A stretch of 64,000 nt of DNA from Mesorhizobium loti (GTDB lineage: Bacteria > Pseudomonadota > Alphaproteobacteria > Rhizobiales > Rhizobiaceae). A program made the position numbers and the translations under genes. Location: contig AP017605.1 of assembly GCA_002356515.1 (NCBI GenBank), forward strand, positions 682,001-746,000, written 5' to 3'. The notes under the pieces were generated by a model. The model was not told the origin of the DNA. It worked only from the letters and a program-made list of their open reading frames with translations, and searched no databases. Shown in pieces: positions 20,328 through 29,117 of this stretch. The first letter of the stretch is position 1. Each line of letters starts with the position of its first letter.

Positions 20328-21618
20328 GGGCAAGCCTCAGCGGCATGAACAGCCCCTTGCCCTTGCGCCCGGTTGCTTCCCTGATCTTGCCGGTCCAATC
20401 CTTCCAGACCGTACCGTTCCAGGGCTCTTCAGGCAGGATATCGAAGGCCTGATTAAGAAAATCGCGGTCGTCGGCCGAAAATTCGGACCGCTCCTGCGGT
20501 CCCTCGCGCAGGATGCGCCACCAGCCCGCAGCATCGGCAAGCCTATCGAGATTGCCGCGCACCGCCAGCCAGAACGGCTCCGCCTGTTCGCCGGAGATGC
20601 CAAGCACCATCAGCCTGTCCCGCGCCTCGTCGAACGGCATATGGTGCAGCAGCACACGGTTGAGCACGAACAATTCGTCAGGATCGAACTTGGCCGATGA
20701 TTTCGAGGTCGCGGCCGGGTCGAAATGGCCGGCAAGTTCGGTTAGATCATGCGCGGCCGCGACATTCTCCGAGGTGCCGACCAACACCGCGAGCGACGCG
20801 ACGGCCATCGGCTCGATGCCGTCCCCGCGCAGGCTTTCGATGGAAAGCGCCCCGGTGCGCTTCGACAGCCCCTCGCCCGAGACGGTGGTCAAGAGATTGT
20901 GGTGGCCGAAGACAGGCGGCTCGGCGCCCAGCGCCTTGAACAGGGCGATCTGCACGCCGGTATTGGTGACATGGTCGTCACCCCTGATGACATGGCTGAC
21001 GCCCATCTCGATGTCGTCGACGACGGAGGGCAGCGTGTAGAGATAGGTGCCGTCCTCGCGCACCAGCACCGGGTCGGACAGCGAGGCCAGATCGACCGTT
21101 TCCTCGCCGCGCACCAGATCGTTCCAATGCACCTCGGTGCGCTCCGGCTGTAGCGGATCGCCCGAGAAATTGGGCAGCAGGAAGCGCCAGTGCGGCCGGC
21201 GCCCGTCAGACTGGTATTCGGCCACCTGCTCTCGCGTCAGCGCCAAGGCCTCGCGGCCATAGACCGGCGGCAGGCCGCGCGTGCGGCGCACTTTTCGCCG
21301 GAGATCGAGTTCTTCCGGCGTTTCGTAGCACGCGTAGAGAACGCCCGCCGCCTTCAACCGCTCGACTGCCGCGTCATAGACCTCGAAGCGTCGCGACTGA
21401 TATTCGGTGGCATCAGGGAAAATACCCAGCCAATGTAGGTCATAGAGGATGGCGTCGGCGAATTCCTGCTTCGATCGGGCGATATCGGTGTCGTCGAAGC
21501 GCTGAATGAAGCGGCCCTTGTTGTTCAGGGCGAACAACCAGTTGAACAGAGCGGTGCGCGCATTGCCGATATGGATGCGGCCGGTCGGTGACGGGGCGAA
21601 ACGAACGGTAACTGTCAT
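20245..21618 (-). CDS. gltX: Glutamate--tRNA ligase
   Basis: From ATG at 21618 the protein is 457 residues. HIGH-class motif appears as [17 protein letters not shown] and the KMSKS loop as GLSKR, both normal for class Ic GluRS. The anticodon-binding half (about 300-457) is helical. Many alphaproteobacteria carry two GluRS paralogues, one charging tRNA-Glu and one that may misacylate tRNA-Gln for the GatCAB pathway; this could be either copy. Convergent with the DUF2865 gene, overlapping by 83 bp. Confidence 0.93.
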   Translation of the reverse strand: MTVTVRFAPSPTGRIHIGNARTALFNWLFALNNKGRFIQRFDDTDIARSKQEFADAILYDLHWLGIFPDATEYQSRRFEVYDAAVERLKAAGVLYACYETPEELDLRRKVRRTRGLPPVYGREALALTREQVAEYQSDGRRPHWRFLLPNFSGDPLQPERTEVHWNDLVRGEETVDLASLSDPVLVREDGTYLYTLPSVVDDIEMGVSHVIRGDDHVTNTGVQIALFKALGAEPPVFGHHNLLTTVSGEGLSKRTGALSIESLRGDGIEPMAVASLAVLVGTSENVAAAHDLTELAGHFDPAATSKSSAKFDPDELFVLNRVLLHHMPFDEARDRLMVLGISGEQAEPFWLAVRGNLDRLADAAGWWRILREGPQERSEFSADDRDFLNQAFDILPEEPWNGTVWKDWTGKIREATGRKGKGLFMPLRLALTGLPSGPELADLLPLMGREGTLARRP

Positions 21619-21761
21619 GAAAGGGGCGTACCGGATGCATTTGTGATTGACAAGACGCGCCCCCGCGCCGGTCGGCACACATAGAACATGACGCGGGCTA
21701 TGAAAAGACTAAGGGCCATGCGGCACGCGTGGCCAGTGTTCGATGAGATCATCGAAGGCGA

Positions 21762-22943
21762 TCAGCGGCCGAAATCGTCGGAACTGAGGCGGGTCCAGCG
21801 GTCGCCCATCAACCCTCCGATGAAGATGTCGCCGGAACGCACCGCCTGCGCAACCTCGGGAATGCGCGAGCGTACCATCGTTCCCCCGGCATAGCGGAAG
21901 AAAACATTCTTGTAGCTGAAGAGTTGCGGCATGAACCTGGTCTGCGTCTGCCCGATAATGCCTGCGCAGCCCATATTCCACGCATCCGCGATCAGACTAT
22001 CGAGGGTCGCGCCCCAGTGCGATCCGGAGGCCTGGATTTGCAACAGGTTCGCCATGCCGCCGGCTTGACCGTAGAAAGCGTAGCAACCGAGCATTTTACC
22101 GGCTTCGTCGTAGGTCCCACTGAAATGAAGCGGGCCGTCGGCCCGCTTCTCGGCCGCCAGCGCGAGCAGCCGTGGCAGTTCGCCATCCTGCCAACGCGGC
22201 CGAAGCGCGTAATCGGACACAAGGGTCGGCAACCGCTCCGCAAATTGCGCGGCATCCATCGGCTCGCGATGGACCCGGTGTGACGATGAATGCTGGACGG
22301 ACGGCTCGAACCTTTTTCTCGTAAAAGGGTCGAATGCCCTGGCGCAAGGATCGAATACGAAGCGAGACACGCCCGGCCATTTGCCGCGCACCACGGCGGA
22401 GGCCACCGCGGCCGGGCGGAAAATGCGGGTCCATCCCAGACAATGCACCGGCAGGAGCTGGTATTTCAACGGACGCGCGAAGGCCAGGGATACCCGGTTG
22501 GCCGAATCGGTCAGATGCAGATCGAATTCGCCTTGATGCACGGCACGCAGCAATTGCGGTCCGGCCGATCCGTGATCGGTGCCGGTGTCGGCCATGAGCG
22601 GACCGATGATCGCCGCATTCAATGCCGTTCCGTTGAGCTCGTAGCGGGCTTTCAGGACACCGAGGAAGCCACCCAGATCGCCCTGCGGGTTGATCTGGAC
22701 AAGCGCGTTGCTCTCACCAGGCTGGCCGGCAGGATCAAGATAGATCTTCTTCATATACTCGGCCGTCTCCGCGATCGCGCGATCGCGGAGATGACGCCGA
22801 CGCCGGCGAAACTTCGTCAGGAAGAGTGCGGCGACGCGCTCGAGATCTTCGGCAACTAGCGGCCGAACCGAGCCGTGGTGGGTCGCCAGCACCGACGGCG
22901 CGGCCACCTTTTCCACACCGGTATCTTCGGAAGCAAGATGCAT
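21762..22943 (-). CDS. Uncharacterised protein, possible GNAT-fold acetyltransferase
   Basis: A 393-residue protein that I do not recognise firmly. The N-terminal half (GSVRPLVAEDLERVAALF..., GDLGGFLGVLKARYELNG) reads like a GNAT acetyltransferase beginning, and the C-terminal half (GKMLGCYAFYGQAGGMANLLQIQASG, SLIADAWNMGCAGIIGQTQ) like a second such fold, so it may be a tandem-GNAT protein. Start at ATG 22943. Upstream DNA is less GC-rich than the surroundings and has a consensus -10 at 23063-23068. Flanked by unrelated housekeeping genes with no operon partner, which suggests an acquired single-gene insertion. Confidence 0.6.
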   Translation of the reverse strand: MHLASEDTGVEKVAAPSVLATHHGSVRPLVAEDLERVAALFLTKFRRRRRHLRDRAIAETAEYMKKIYLDPAGQPGESNALVQINPQGDLGGFLGVLKARYELNGTALNAAIIGPLMADTGTDHGSAGPQLLRAVHQGEFDLHLTDSANRVSLAFARPLKYQLLPVHCLGWTRIFRPAAVASAVVRGKWPGVSRFVFDPCARAFDPFTRKRFEPSVQHSSSHRVHREPMDAAQFAERLPTLVSDYALRPRWQDGELPRLLALAAEKRADGPLHFSGTYDEAGKMLGCYAFYGQAGGMANLLQIQASGSHWGATLDSLIADAWNMGCAGIIGQTQTRFMPQLFSYKNVFFRYAGGTMVRSRIPEVAQAVRSGDIFIGGLMGDRWTRLSSDDFGR

Positions 22944-23062
22944 CGTGAAGCCGAAATCCTGCGCTGACCAATCTGATCCCAGAGCACGGGCTTACGCCCC
23001 CTGGGTTGCTTTTGAGTAAATATGCAGCAACCAGTGGTAGAAAAGACGTGTTGTGCCCTGGC

Positions 23063-23068
23063 ATTATA
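23063..23068 (-). promoter_or_regulatory. Consensus -10 element upstream of the orphan acetyltransferase-like gene
   Basis: On the minus strand the bases read TATAAT, a perfect -10, about 120 bases before the ATG at 22943. I see no good -35 at 16-18 bp, so this is a partial promoter call. Confidence 0.35.
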
Positions 23069-23136
23069 AACTACGTCTAAACTGCCGGGATGCCGCAAGA
23101 TGCCGCGTAGGTCACTCTGGCTGACAGCGCCTGATG

Positions 23137-23170
23137 GAGTTGGCCTCCGGCCGAAGCCGGAGGCCAACTC
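23137..23170 (-). terminator. Hairpin just after the ABC exporter gene
   Basis: A perfect 15-bp stem (23137-23151 with 23156-23170) with loop CGAA, starting three bases beyond the exporter stop codon. No T run follows on either strand, so it may act as a 3'-end stabiliser as much as a terminator. Confidence 0.65.
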
Positions 23171-23173
23171 AGT

Positions 23174-24979
23174 TCAGACGACCAGTCCCTTGGTCAGCTC
23201 GAGCGCCTGGCGCTCGAACAGGCGGCGGTAGATGCCGCCCTTCAGCCTGATCAGCTCGTCATGCGAGCCTTCCTCGACGATGTTGCCGCTGTCGAAGACA
23301 AGCAGCCGGTCGAGCGCCCGCACCGTCGACAGCCGATGTGCGATGACCAGCGTGGTGCGGCCGACCATCAGCCGTTCCATCGCCTGCTGGATCAACACTT
23401 CCGATTCCGAATCGAGGCTCGACGTCGCCTCGTCCAGGATCAGGATGCGCGCATCGGCCAGGAAAGCACGCGCGATCGCCACGCGCTGACGCTCGCCGCC
23501 CGACAATTTAACGCCGCGTTCGCCGACCAGCGTGCCGTAGCCTTTCGGCAGGCTGGTGATGAAGTCATGCGCACTCGCAAGCATGGCGGCATGCTCGATC
23601 TCCTCCTGCGTTGCGCTTGGCCTGGCATAGGCGATGTTCTCGGCCAGCGAGCGATGGAACAGGATCGGCTCCTGCTGGACGATGGCGATCTGCCCGCGCA
23701 GCGATGCTTGCGCCACCTGCGAAATATCCTGGCCGTCGATCAGGATCTTGCCCGCATTCACGTCATAGAGCCGCTGGATGAGCTTGACGAAGGTCGTCTT
23801 GCCCGAACCGGAGTGACCGACGAGCCCGACCCGCTCACCCGGCGCGATATCGACCGAAAAGTCTCGATAGAGCGGCGACCGGTGATTGCCGTAGTGGAAG
23901 GTGACGTTGTCGAAGCTGATGGCCCCTTGCGTGATCCGGATCGGCCTGGCGCCGTGCCGGTCCTCGATGCCGAGCGGTTCGGACTGGAAATCGACCAGTT
24001 CCTCCATGTCGTTGATCGACCGCTGCAGATTGCGGATATGCGTGCCGATATCGCGCAAATAACCTTGCAGCACGAAGAACGAGGTGAGCACGAAGGCGAC
24101 GTCGCCGGCGCTCGCCTGCCCCCACGACCACAGCAGCAGCGACAGGCCGATCACGGCCGCGCGCATGACCAGCAGCAGCGCCCCTTGCGTGGTGCCGTTG
24201 ATGGTGCCGCGCACCCAGGTGCGCCGCGTGCGCGCCCGCCATTTGGCGACCACCTTGGCGAGGCGGCGCTCTTCGCGCTCCTCGGCGCCAAAGCCCTTGA
24301 CCACAGCGTTGCAGCTCACCGCGTCGGCGAGCGAACCGCCGAGGCGCGTGTCCCAGGTGTTGGCGAGCCTTGCCGCCGGCGCGACATAGCCAAGCGACAG
24401 CATCGCCGTCACCATGATGAACAGCACCGAGCCCACGGCAACGACCACACCCATCAGCGGCCAGAACCAGCCAAGCAGCAGTGTCGAGCCGACGAGCATG
24501 ACGACGGACGGCAGCAGCGCGATCAGGATGGTGTCGTTGAGCAGGTCGAGCGCCCACATGCCGCGCGTCACCTTGCGCACGGTCGATCCAGCAAAGCTGT
24601 TGGCGTGCCAGTCGGTGGAAAAGCGCTGGACGCGATGGAAGGCATCGGCGGCGATGTCGGCCATCATCTTCAGCGTCAGTTCGACAATGCCCATGAACGC
24701 CAGGTTGCGCAGCACGACGCCGGTCAAGGCGAGCGCCATCAAAATAGAAAACGCCGTCATCGCGGCATTCCAGGCAATGGCGTCCGCGCCGGCGCTGCTG
24801 GCGACAGCATCGACCAGCCGGCCGGAATAGAGCGGCGTCAAGACGTCGGCCAGCGTCGACAGCAGGAAACCACCCATGATCAGCGAAAGCCGCCAGGGCT
24901 GGCGCCGCCAATGGGTGAGCGTGAAACCAAGAACGCTGCGAAAGGCGCTCGCGCGCAAATCGATCTTGAAACGAGCCAT
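23174..24979 (-). CDS. MsbA-type ABC exporter (fused permease and ATPase)
   Basis: From ATG at 24979 the protein is 601 residues. A six-helix type I exporter domain covers about 20-310 and an ATPase domain about 345-590, with Walker A GHSGSGKTT, signature LSGGERQRVAIARAF, Walker B ILILDEATSSLDSES and H-loop IAHRLST. The half-transporter would dimerise; relatives export lipids, glucans, peptides or drugs. An in-frame ATG at 25075 would add 32 residues that look like leader RNA rather than protein. There is no clear ribosome-binding site before 24979 and a hairpin lies there, consistent with control through the structured leader at 24980-25251. Confidence 0.9.
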   Translation of the reverse strand: MARFKIDLRASAFRSVLGFTLTHWRRQPWRLSLIMGGFLLSTLADVLTPLYSGRLVDAVASSAGADAIAWNAAMTAFSILMALALTGVVLRNLAFMGIVELTLKMMADIAADAFHRVQRFSTDWHANSFAGSTVRKVTRGMWALDLLNDTILIALLPSVVMLVGSTLLLGWFWPLMGVVVAVGSVLFIMVTAMLSLGYVAPAARLANTWDTRLGGSLADAVSCNAVVKGFGAEEREERRLAKVVAKWRARTRRTWVRGTINGTTQGALLLVMRAAVIGLSLLLWSWGQASAGDVAFVLTSFFVLQGYLRDIGTHIRNLQRSINDMEELVDFQSEPLGIEDRHGARPIRITQGAISFDNVTFHYGNHRSPLYRDFSVDIAPGERVGLVGHSGSGKTTFVKLIQRLYDVNAGKILIDGQDISQVAQASLRGQIAIVQQEPILFHRSLAENIAYARPSATQEEIEHAAMLASAHDFITSLPKGYGTLVGERGVKLSGGERQRVAIARAFLADARILILDEATSSLDSESEVLIQQAMERLMVGRTTLVIAHRLSTVRALDRLLVFDSGNIVEEGSHDELIRLKGGIYRRLFERQALELTKGLVV

Positions 24980-25182
24980 GATGTCATTCGGGCGCAAACG
25001 AGCCCGATCCCAGTAAGGTCGAAAATTGAAGAAGCCGCGCAAGGGGCAAATGATTGCCCAGAAGCGGAGTGGCATATCTTGGCGTCACGCCCGCAATCGG
25101 GCGGCGACCGGCATCGGCATAAGCCTGTGCTCAATCCGGCTACGATGCGAAGGATGGACCTTCGCCGAGCGCCGGATGAGAC

Positions 25183-25224
25183 CTAGGCTTCGCGGCCTCG
25201 CATTACCATGTGAAATACTGCCAT
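25183..25224 (-). CDS. Putative 13-residue leader peptide
   Basis: ATG at 25224, stop TAG at 25183-25185, giving MAVFHMVMRGREA. The ribosome-binding site GGGAGGT sits five bases upstream, stronger than that of the exporter gene itself. It lies about 27 bases after the inferred transcription start and about 200 bases ahead of the exporter ATG, with stem-loops between, the arrangement of a regulatory leader peptide. Three of the 13 codons are ATG (Met), which could make translation sensitive to methionine or formyl-Met supply; that is speculation. Confidence 0.5.
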   Translation of the reverse strand: MAVFHMVMRGREA

Positions 25225-25257
25225 TCGGACCTCCCGCAAATGAATCGCGGAACGGTC

Positions 25258-25286
25258 CTTATAGAGACGCCCCGACGCATCGCCAA
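25258..25286 (-). promoter_or_regulatory. Sigma-70-type promoter of the ABC exporter leader
   Basis: On the minus strand TTGGCG (25281-25286) and TATAAG (25258-25263) are separated by exactly 17 bp. The predicted start is near 25251, giving a leader of about 270 bases. Confidence 0.65.
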
Positions 25287-25356
25287 GACTGGCTCGCGCC
25301 AAAAGCCTATCTGGTCCAACCACTGCGGTTATTTTGCAACAACGGGCGAAACGCGC

Positions 25357-27033
25357 TTACCCGCGATCCCTGAAACGGTTGGTGATGGGGTAGCGGCGGT
25401 CGCGGCCGAAATTCTTCCGGGTGATCTTCACGCCGGGTGCGGCCTGCCGGCGCTTGTATTCGGCGATATAGAGCAGATGCTCGATGCGCGTCACCGTTGC
25501 CCGGTCATGGCCGCGCGCGACGATGTCGTCGACGCCCATCTCGTTTTCGACCAGGCATTCGAGGATATCGTCCAGCACCGGATAGGGAGGCAGCGAATCC
25601 TGGTCAGTCTGGTTCTCACGCAATTCCGCCGACGGCGCCTTGTCGATGATGTTCTTCGGGATTACTTCGCCCGAGGGCCCGAGCGCGCCCGGCGGCACGT
25701 GGCTGTTGCGCCAGCGCGACAGCGCGTAGACCTGCATCTTGTAGAGATCCTTGATCGGATTGAAGCCGCCATTCATGTCGCCATAGAGCGTGGCGTAGCC
25801 GACCGACATCTCACTCTTGTTGCCTGTCGTGACGACCATCGAGCCGAACTTGTTGGAGATCGCCATCAGGATGGTGCCGCGCGCGCGGCTCTGCAAATTT
25901 TCCTCGGTGATGCCTTCCTTGGTGCCCTCGAAGAGCTGCGTCAGCGCGTGCAGAAAACCTTCGACCGGTTCGAAGATCGGCACGATGTCATAGCGGCAGC
26001 CGAGCGCCCGGGCGCAATCCTCGGCATCCTTGAGCGAATCCTTCGACGTATAGCGGTAAGGCATCATCACCGCGCGCAGCCGCTCCTCGCCGAGCGCGTC
26101 GACGGCAAGGGCAGCGCAGATCGCCGAATCGATGCCGCCGGACAGGCCAAGCACCACATTCTTGAAGCCGTTCTTGTTGACGTAGTCGCGCAGGCCCAGC
26201 ATGCAGGCGCGATAGTCGGCCTCTTCCCGCTCGGGAATCTTCGACATCGGCCCTTCCGAGCAGACCCAGCCGTCCTCCCCGCGCTTCCATGTGATGACGT
26301 CGACCGCTTCCTCGAACTGGCTCATCTGGAAAGCCAATGTCTTGTCGGCGCCGATGGCAAACGACGCGCCGTCGAAGATCAGCTCGTCCTGGCCGCCGAG
26401 CTGGTTGGCATAGGTGATCGGCAGCCCGCATTCGATCACCTGGCGGATGACCACCTGGTGACGGACATCGATCTTGGCGCGATAATAGGGCGAGCCGTTC
26501 GGCACCAGCAGGATTTCCGCCCCGCTTTCCGCCAGCGATTCGCAGATGCCGACATCGCCCCAGATGTCCTCACAAATCGGAATTCCGATGCGAACACCAC
26601 GGAAATTGACCGGGCCTTGGATCTCGAGCCCTGCCTGGAAGACGCGCTTCTCGTCGAACTCGCCATAGTTCGGCAGGTCGAGCTTGTAGCGTTCGGCCAA
26701 GATCTTGCCGCCATCGGCGACGATGATCGAATTGTGCGTGCCGCTCTTGCGCTTCAGCGGCGTGCCGATGATGACACCAGGGCCACCATCGGATGTATCG
26801 GCGGCAAACTCCTGCGCCGCCTTTTCGCAAGCCTTCAGGAAGGCCGGCTTCAGCACCAGATCTTCCGGGGGGTAACCGGCAAGGAAAAGCTCGGTATAGA
26901 GCACGAGATCGGCGCCCTGGCGCGCGGCATCCGCCCTCGCCTCGCGGGCTTTGGCGAGGTTGCCGGCGACATCGCCGACGGTCGGGTTGAGCTGGGCGAT
27001 CGCGATACGCAGTATGTCGGGCTTCTTGGTCAT
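25357..27033 (-). CDS. nadE: Glutamine-dependent NAD+ synthetase
   Basis: From ATG at 27033 the protein is 558 residues, the two-domain form. The N-terminal nitrilase-type glutaminase (about 5-275) shows E in YTELFLAGYPPEDL, K in YKLDLPNYGEFDE and the nucleophilic Cys in IPICEDIWGD. The C-terminal synthetase (about 290-540) shows the P-loop LGLSGGIDSA. It converts deamido-NAD+ plus glutamine-derived ammonia to NAD+ with ATP. The upstream region holds two adjacent dyads (27096-27114 and 27118-27147). Confidence 0.95.
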   Translation of the reverse strand: MTKKPDILRIAIAQLNPTVGDVAGNLAKAREARADAARQGADLVLYTELFLAGYPPEDLVLKPAFLKACEKAAQEFAADTSDGGPGVIIGTPLKRKSGTHNSIIVADGGKILAERYKLDLPNYGEFDEKRVFQAGLEIQGPVNFRGVRIGIPICEDIWGDVGICESLAESGAEILLVPNGSPYYRAKIDVRHQVVIRQVIECGLPITYANQLGGQDELIFDGASFAIGADKTLAFQMSQFEEAVDVITWKRGEDGWVCSEGPMSKIPEREEADYRACMLGLRDYVNKNGFKNVVLGLSGGIDSAICAALAVDALGEERLRAVMMPYRYTSKDSLKDAEDCARALGCRYDIVPIFEPVEGFLHALTQLFEGTKEGITEENLQSRARGTILMAISNKFGSMVVTTGNKSEMSVGYATLYGDMNGGFNPIKDLYKMQVYALSRWRNSHVPPGALGPSGEVIPKNIIDKAPSAELRENQTDQDSLPPYPVLDDILECLVENEMGVDDIVARGHDRATVTRIEHLLYIAEYKRRQAAPGVKITRKNFGRDRRYPITNRFRDRG

Positions 27034-27095
27034 GCCTGCTGACTTAGCGCGGCAAAATTCGCCCCGCAATGGCGTTCGCTTGGACCACCCCAGAC

Positions 27096-27114
27096 CGATT
27101 GATATGGTCAATCG
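27096..27114. promoter_or_regulatory. Operator-like dyad upstream of nadE
   Basis: Perfect inverted repeat CGATTGA-TATGG-TCAATCG (7-bp arms, 5-bp spacer), 63 bp before the nadE start codon. The position suits repressor binding, but no cognate regulator is adjacent. Confidence 0.4.
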
Positions 27115-27117
27115 TGT

Positions 27118-27147
27118 CGATGCGAATGACAGTCGTCATTCGCATCG
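27118..27147 (-). terminator. Hairpin between tag and nadE
   Basis: A perfect 13-bp stem (27118-27130 with 27135-27147) with loop AGTC, six bases past the glycosylase stop codon. There is no T run. It may terminate or stabilise the tag transcript and also lies in the nadE upstream region. Confidence 0.55.
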
Positions 27148-27153
27148 GACCGA

Positions 27154-27870
27154 TCAGTCGTCGCCCATATATTCGCGCAACGACTGCGGCGAATGGTTCT
27201 CGCCGATCGACATCGCCAGGATGCGCGAAATGTGCCGGCGCGGCAGGCCGGTGTCGGCCACCCATCGGTTGATCTGGGCCTGGATCTTGTCGAGGTCCCT
27301 CTTCGAGGTCGGGCTTTCGGAGATGTCGAGGCCAGAATCGCGAAGGGCTAACGCCATGTCAGCCGAAATGACGAAAGCATCCCAGCCCAGCCAACGCAGG
27401 AAATACTGGCCGGTGTTGCCGCCCAGCCGGCTGCCATGCTTGCCGAGATAGGCCATCAGCCCGACTTGGTCGTCGGCAGGCCAGTTGGCGAGGAACTCGC
27501 CGAAGCCGCCATGCTCCTTGGAGACGCGTTCGACGAAGGCGGCGTTGTCGCGCACGGATCTGATTTTCTGCGGGTTGCGCACGATGCGCTGGTCGGAAGC
27601 CAGATCGTGCCAGAAATCGTCTGGCTGGAACAACAGCCGCTTCGGCTCGAAGCGCAGAAACGCTTCCTCGAAACCGGACCATTTCTGTTCGATGACGCGC
27701 CAGACAAAACCGGCGGCGAACACGCGCTCGGCCATGGTCGACAGAATGCGGTCGTCCGGGATGTCAGCCACCGCTGCATTGTCGGGCGCCGGCCCCAGCA
27801 GCGTTGAAAGCTCCGCTTCCCCACCCTTGCGTTTGGCTGCACGGGCGCGGATTTTGGCGAAATCTGGCAT
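27154..27870 (-). CDS. DNA-3-methyladenine glycosylase I family protein
   Basis: From ATG at 27870 the protein is 238 residues; in-frame ATGs at 27882 and 27888 are also possible. The segments AAGFVWRVIEQKWSGFEEAF, LASDQRIVRNPQKIRSVRDNA and LRWLGWDAFVISADM match the Adenine_glyco family (PF03352), base-excision enzymes that remove 3-methyladenine. The N-terminal zinc-ligand Cys of E. coli Tag is not evident, so this is the longer Tag-like branch and substrate range is uncertain. It is divergent from the DUF1003 gene. Confidence 0.8.
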   Translation of the reverse strand: MPDFAKIRARAAKRKGGEAELSTLLGPAPDNAAVADIPDDRILSTMAERVFAAGFVWRVIEQKWSGFEEAFLRFEPKRLLFQPDDFWHDLASDQRIVRNPQKIRSVRDNAAFVERVSKEHGGFGEFLANWPADDQVGLMAYLGKHGSRLGGNTGQYFLRWLGWDAFVISADMALALRDSGLDISESPTSKRDLDKIQAQINRWVADTGLPRRHISRILAMSIGENHSPQSLREYMGDD

Positions 27871-27965
27871 TTTTGCTTCCATCTCCATGCCGCGCTTTTG
27901 AAGGGACGGCATCTTCCTATATGGAGACGAGACTGCCAAGCCGACGCTTTGGTGTGGAGACGTCC

Positions 27966-28529
27966 ATGAACAAGACAGTGCCCGAACTGGCCAATCGATG
28001 GCTGAGGCGAAACCCAGAGAATTTGAGCGAGCTCGAGAGGCGGGTGCTGCAAAGCACTGTCGACCGCAAACCCATATCACAGGACATCAACGACAATCTT
28101 AGCGGCCTTCAGGGCGCGGGCGATCGTATCGCCGATGCCATCGCGCGTGTCGGTGGTTCGTGGACGTTCATTCTGTCATTCATCGCCTTCCTGGTCCTGT
28201 GGATCGGTGCCAACTGGTGGCTGCTGGGGCAAGAGTCGTTCGACCCCTACCCCTTCATTTTCCTCAACCTGGTGCTGTCGATGATCGCTGCCCTGCAGGC
28301 GCCGGTGATCATGATGTCTCAGAATCGCCAGGCGGCGCGCGACCGCATCGACGCTGCCCATGACTACGAGGTCAACCTCAAGGCCGAAATCGAGATCATG
28401 GCGCTGCACGAAAAGCTGGACGAATTGCGCCACAGCCAGATCATCGGCATGCGCGACGAGATCGCGCAGATAGCCGAACAGCTGAAGCGGATCGAGGAAC
28501 GGCTCGCTCCCGAGACCCAGCCCTCATGA
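27966..28529 (+). CDS. DUF1003 inner-membrane protein
   Basis: From ATG at 27966 (GGAG upstream) the protein is 187 residues. It has an acidic N-terminal stretch, two membrane helices (about residues 65-87 and 98-117, the second ending APVIMMSQNRQ) and a charged C-terminal coiled coil (HEKLDELRHSQIIGMRDEI...). The ending after helix 2 and the R-x-x-x-D-x-x-H-DYEVNLKAE segment are typical of DUF1003. Function unknown. It overlaps the DedA gene by ATGA, so the two are translated together. Confidence 0.85.
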   Translation: MNKTVPELANRWLRRNPENLSELERRVLQSTVDRKPISQDINDNLSGLQGAGDRIADAIARVGGSWTFILSFIAFLVLWIGANWWLLGQESFDPYPFIFLNLVLSMIAALQAPVIMMSQNRQAARDRIDAAHDYEVNLKAEIEIMALHEKLDELRHSQIIGMRDEIAQIAEQLKRIEERLAPETQPS

Positions 28530-29113
28530 CCGAAGCGATCCATCATTTCATCGAACAATATGGGCTGCTTGCCGTCTTTCTCGGCTGCGTGGCCGAGGGG
28601 GAAAGTGCCGCCATCCTCGGCGGCTTCTTCGCCCACCAGCATATTTTCGTGCTGTGGCATGCCTTTGTCGCGGCCGCCCTCGGCGCTTTCCTCGGCGATA
28701 CGGGCTTCTTCATGCTCGGTAGAAGTTTCGCCGATCATCGCTATGTCGTCAGGTTGCGCAGGCGGCCCGGCTTCCGCCGCGCCTATCGCCTGCTCAACAC
28801 CCATCCCAACATCTTCGTGCTGTCGAACCGCTATGTCTACGGCATGCGCCTGGTCGGCGGCATCGCCGCCGGCCTGTCGACCATAGCAGCACCCCGCTTC
28901 GTCATCCTCAACGCCATCTCATCGGTGATCTGGGCGGTGCTGTTCAGCTCAATCGGCTATGTTTTCGGGCTGGGCGCCGAGCACTTCGTCGGCCAGGCGT
29001 TCCTGCGCCACGAAAGGCTGCTGATCGGGCTTGGCATCGGCCTGACGGTGGCGATCCTTGCCTGGCTCATCGCACGACACATCGCCAAGCGGGAGCGCGC
29101 CAAGGAGTTTTGA
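28526..29113 (+). CDS. DedA-family membrane protein
   Basis: A 195-residue protein with about five hydrophobic stretches and the DedA/VTT signature: E in GCVAEGESAAILGGFFA, G-D-TGFFMLGR and NRYVYGMRLVGGIAAG with the conserved Arg. The DedA family contributes to membrane lipid scrambling and proton-motive-force homeostasis. Its ATG overlaps the stop of the DUF1003 gene (ATGA), indicating a two-gene operon of membrane proteins. Confidence 0.87.
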   Translation: MTEAIHHFIEQYGLLAVFLGCVAEGESAAILGGFFAHQHIFVLWHAFVAAALGAFLGDTGFFMLGRSFADHRYVVRLRRRPGFRRAYRLLNTHPNIFVLSNRYVYGMRLVGGIAAGLSTIAAPRFVILNAISSVIWAVLFSSIGYVFGLGAEHFVGQAFLRHERLLIGLGIGLTVAILAWLIARHIAKRERAKEF

Positions 29114-29117
29114 CCCG

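Larger units (their letters stand above)
24980..25356 (-). other. 377-bp gap: structured leader of the ABC exporter
   Basis: No protein-length gene. On the minus strand it holds a promoter (25258-25286), a 13-codon leader ORF (25183-25224) and, between the leader and the exporter ATG, four stem-loops: a nested one with 7-bp outer arms (25134-25140 with 25171-25177) and 7-bp inner arms (25147-25153 with 25159-25165), then 25088-25103, 25044-25059, and 24989-25006, which ends ten bases before the exporter start. I see nothing recognisable between 25290 and the end of nadE. Confidence 0.6.

Noticed and set aside
21739..21756. Palindrome TTCGATGA-GA-TCATCGAA as terminator or operator
   Set aside because: The spacer is too short for a normal RNA loop and there is no T run or promoter nearby; probably chance, with no functional call made.
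23261..25186. 641-codon plus-strand frame over the ABC exporter
   Set aside because: All ABC exporter motifs are on the minus strand; the opposing frame has no recognisable domain.
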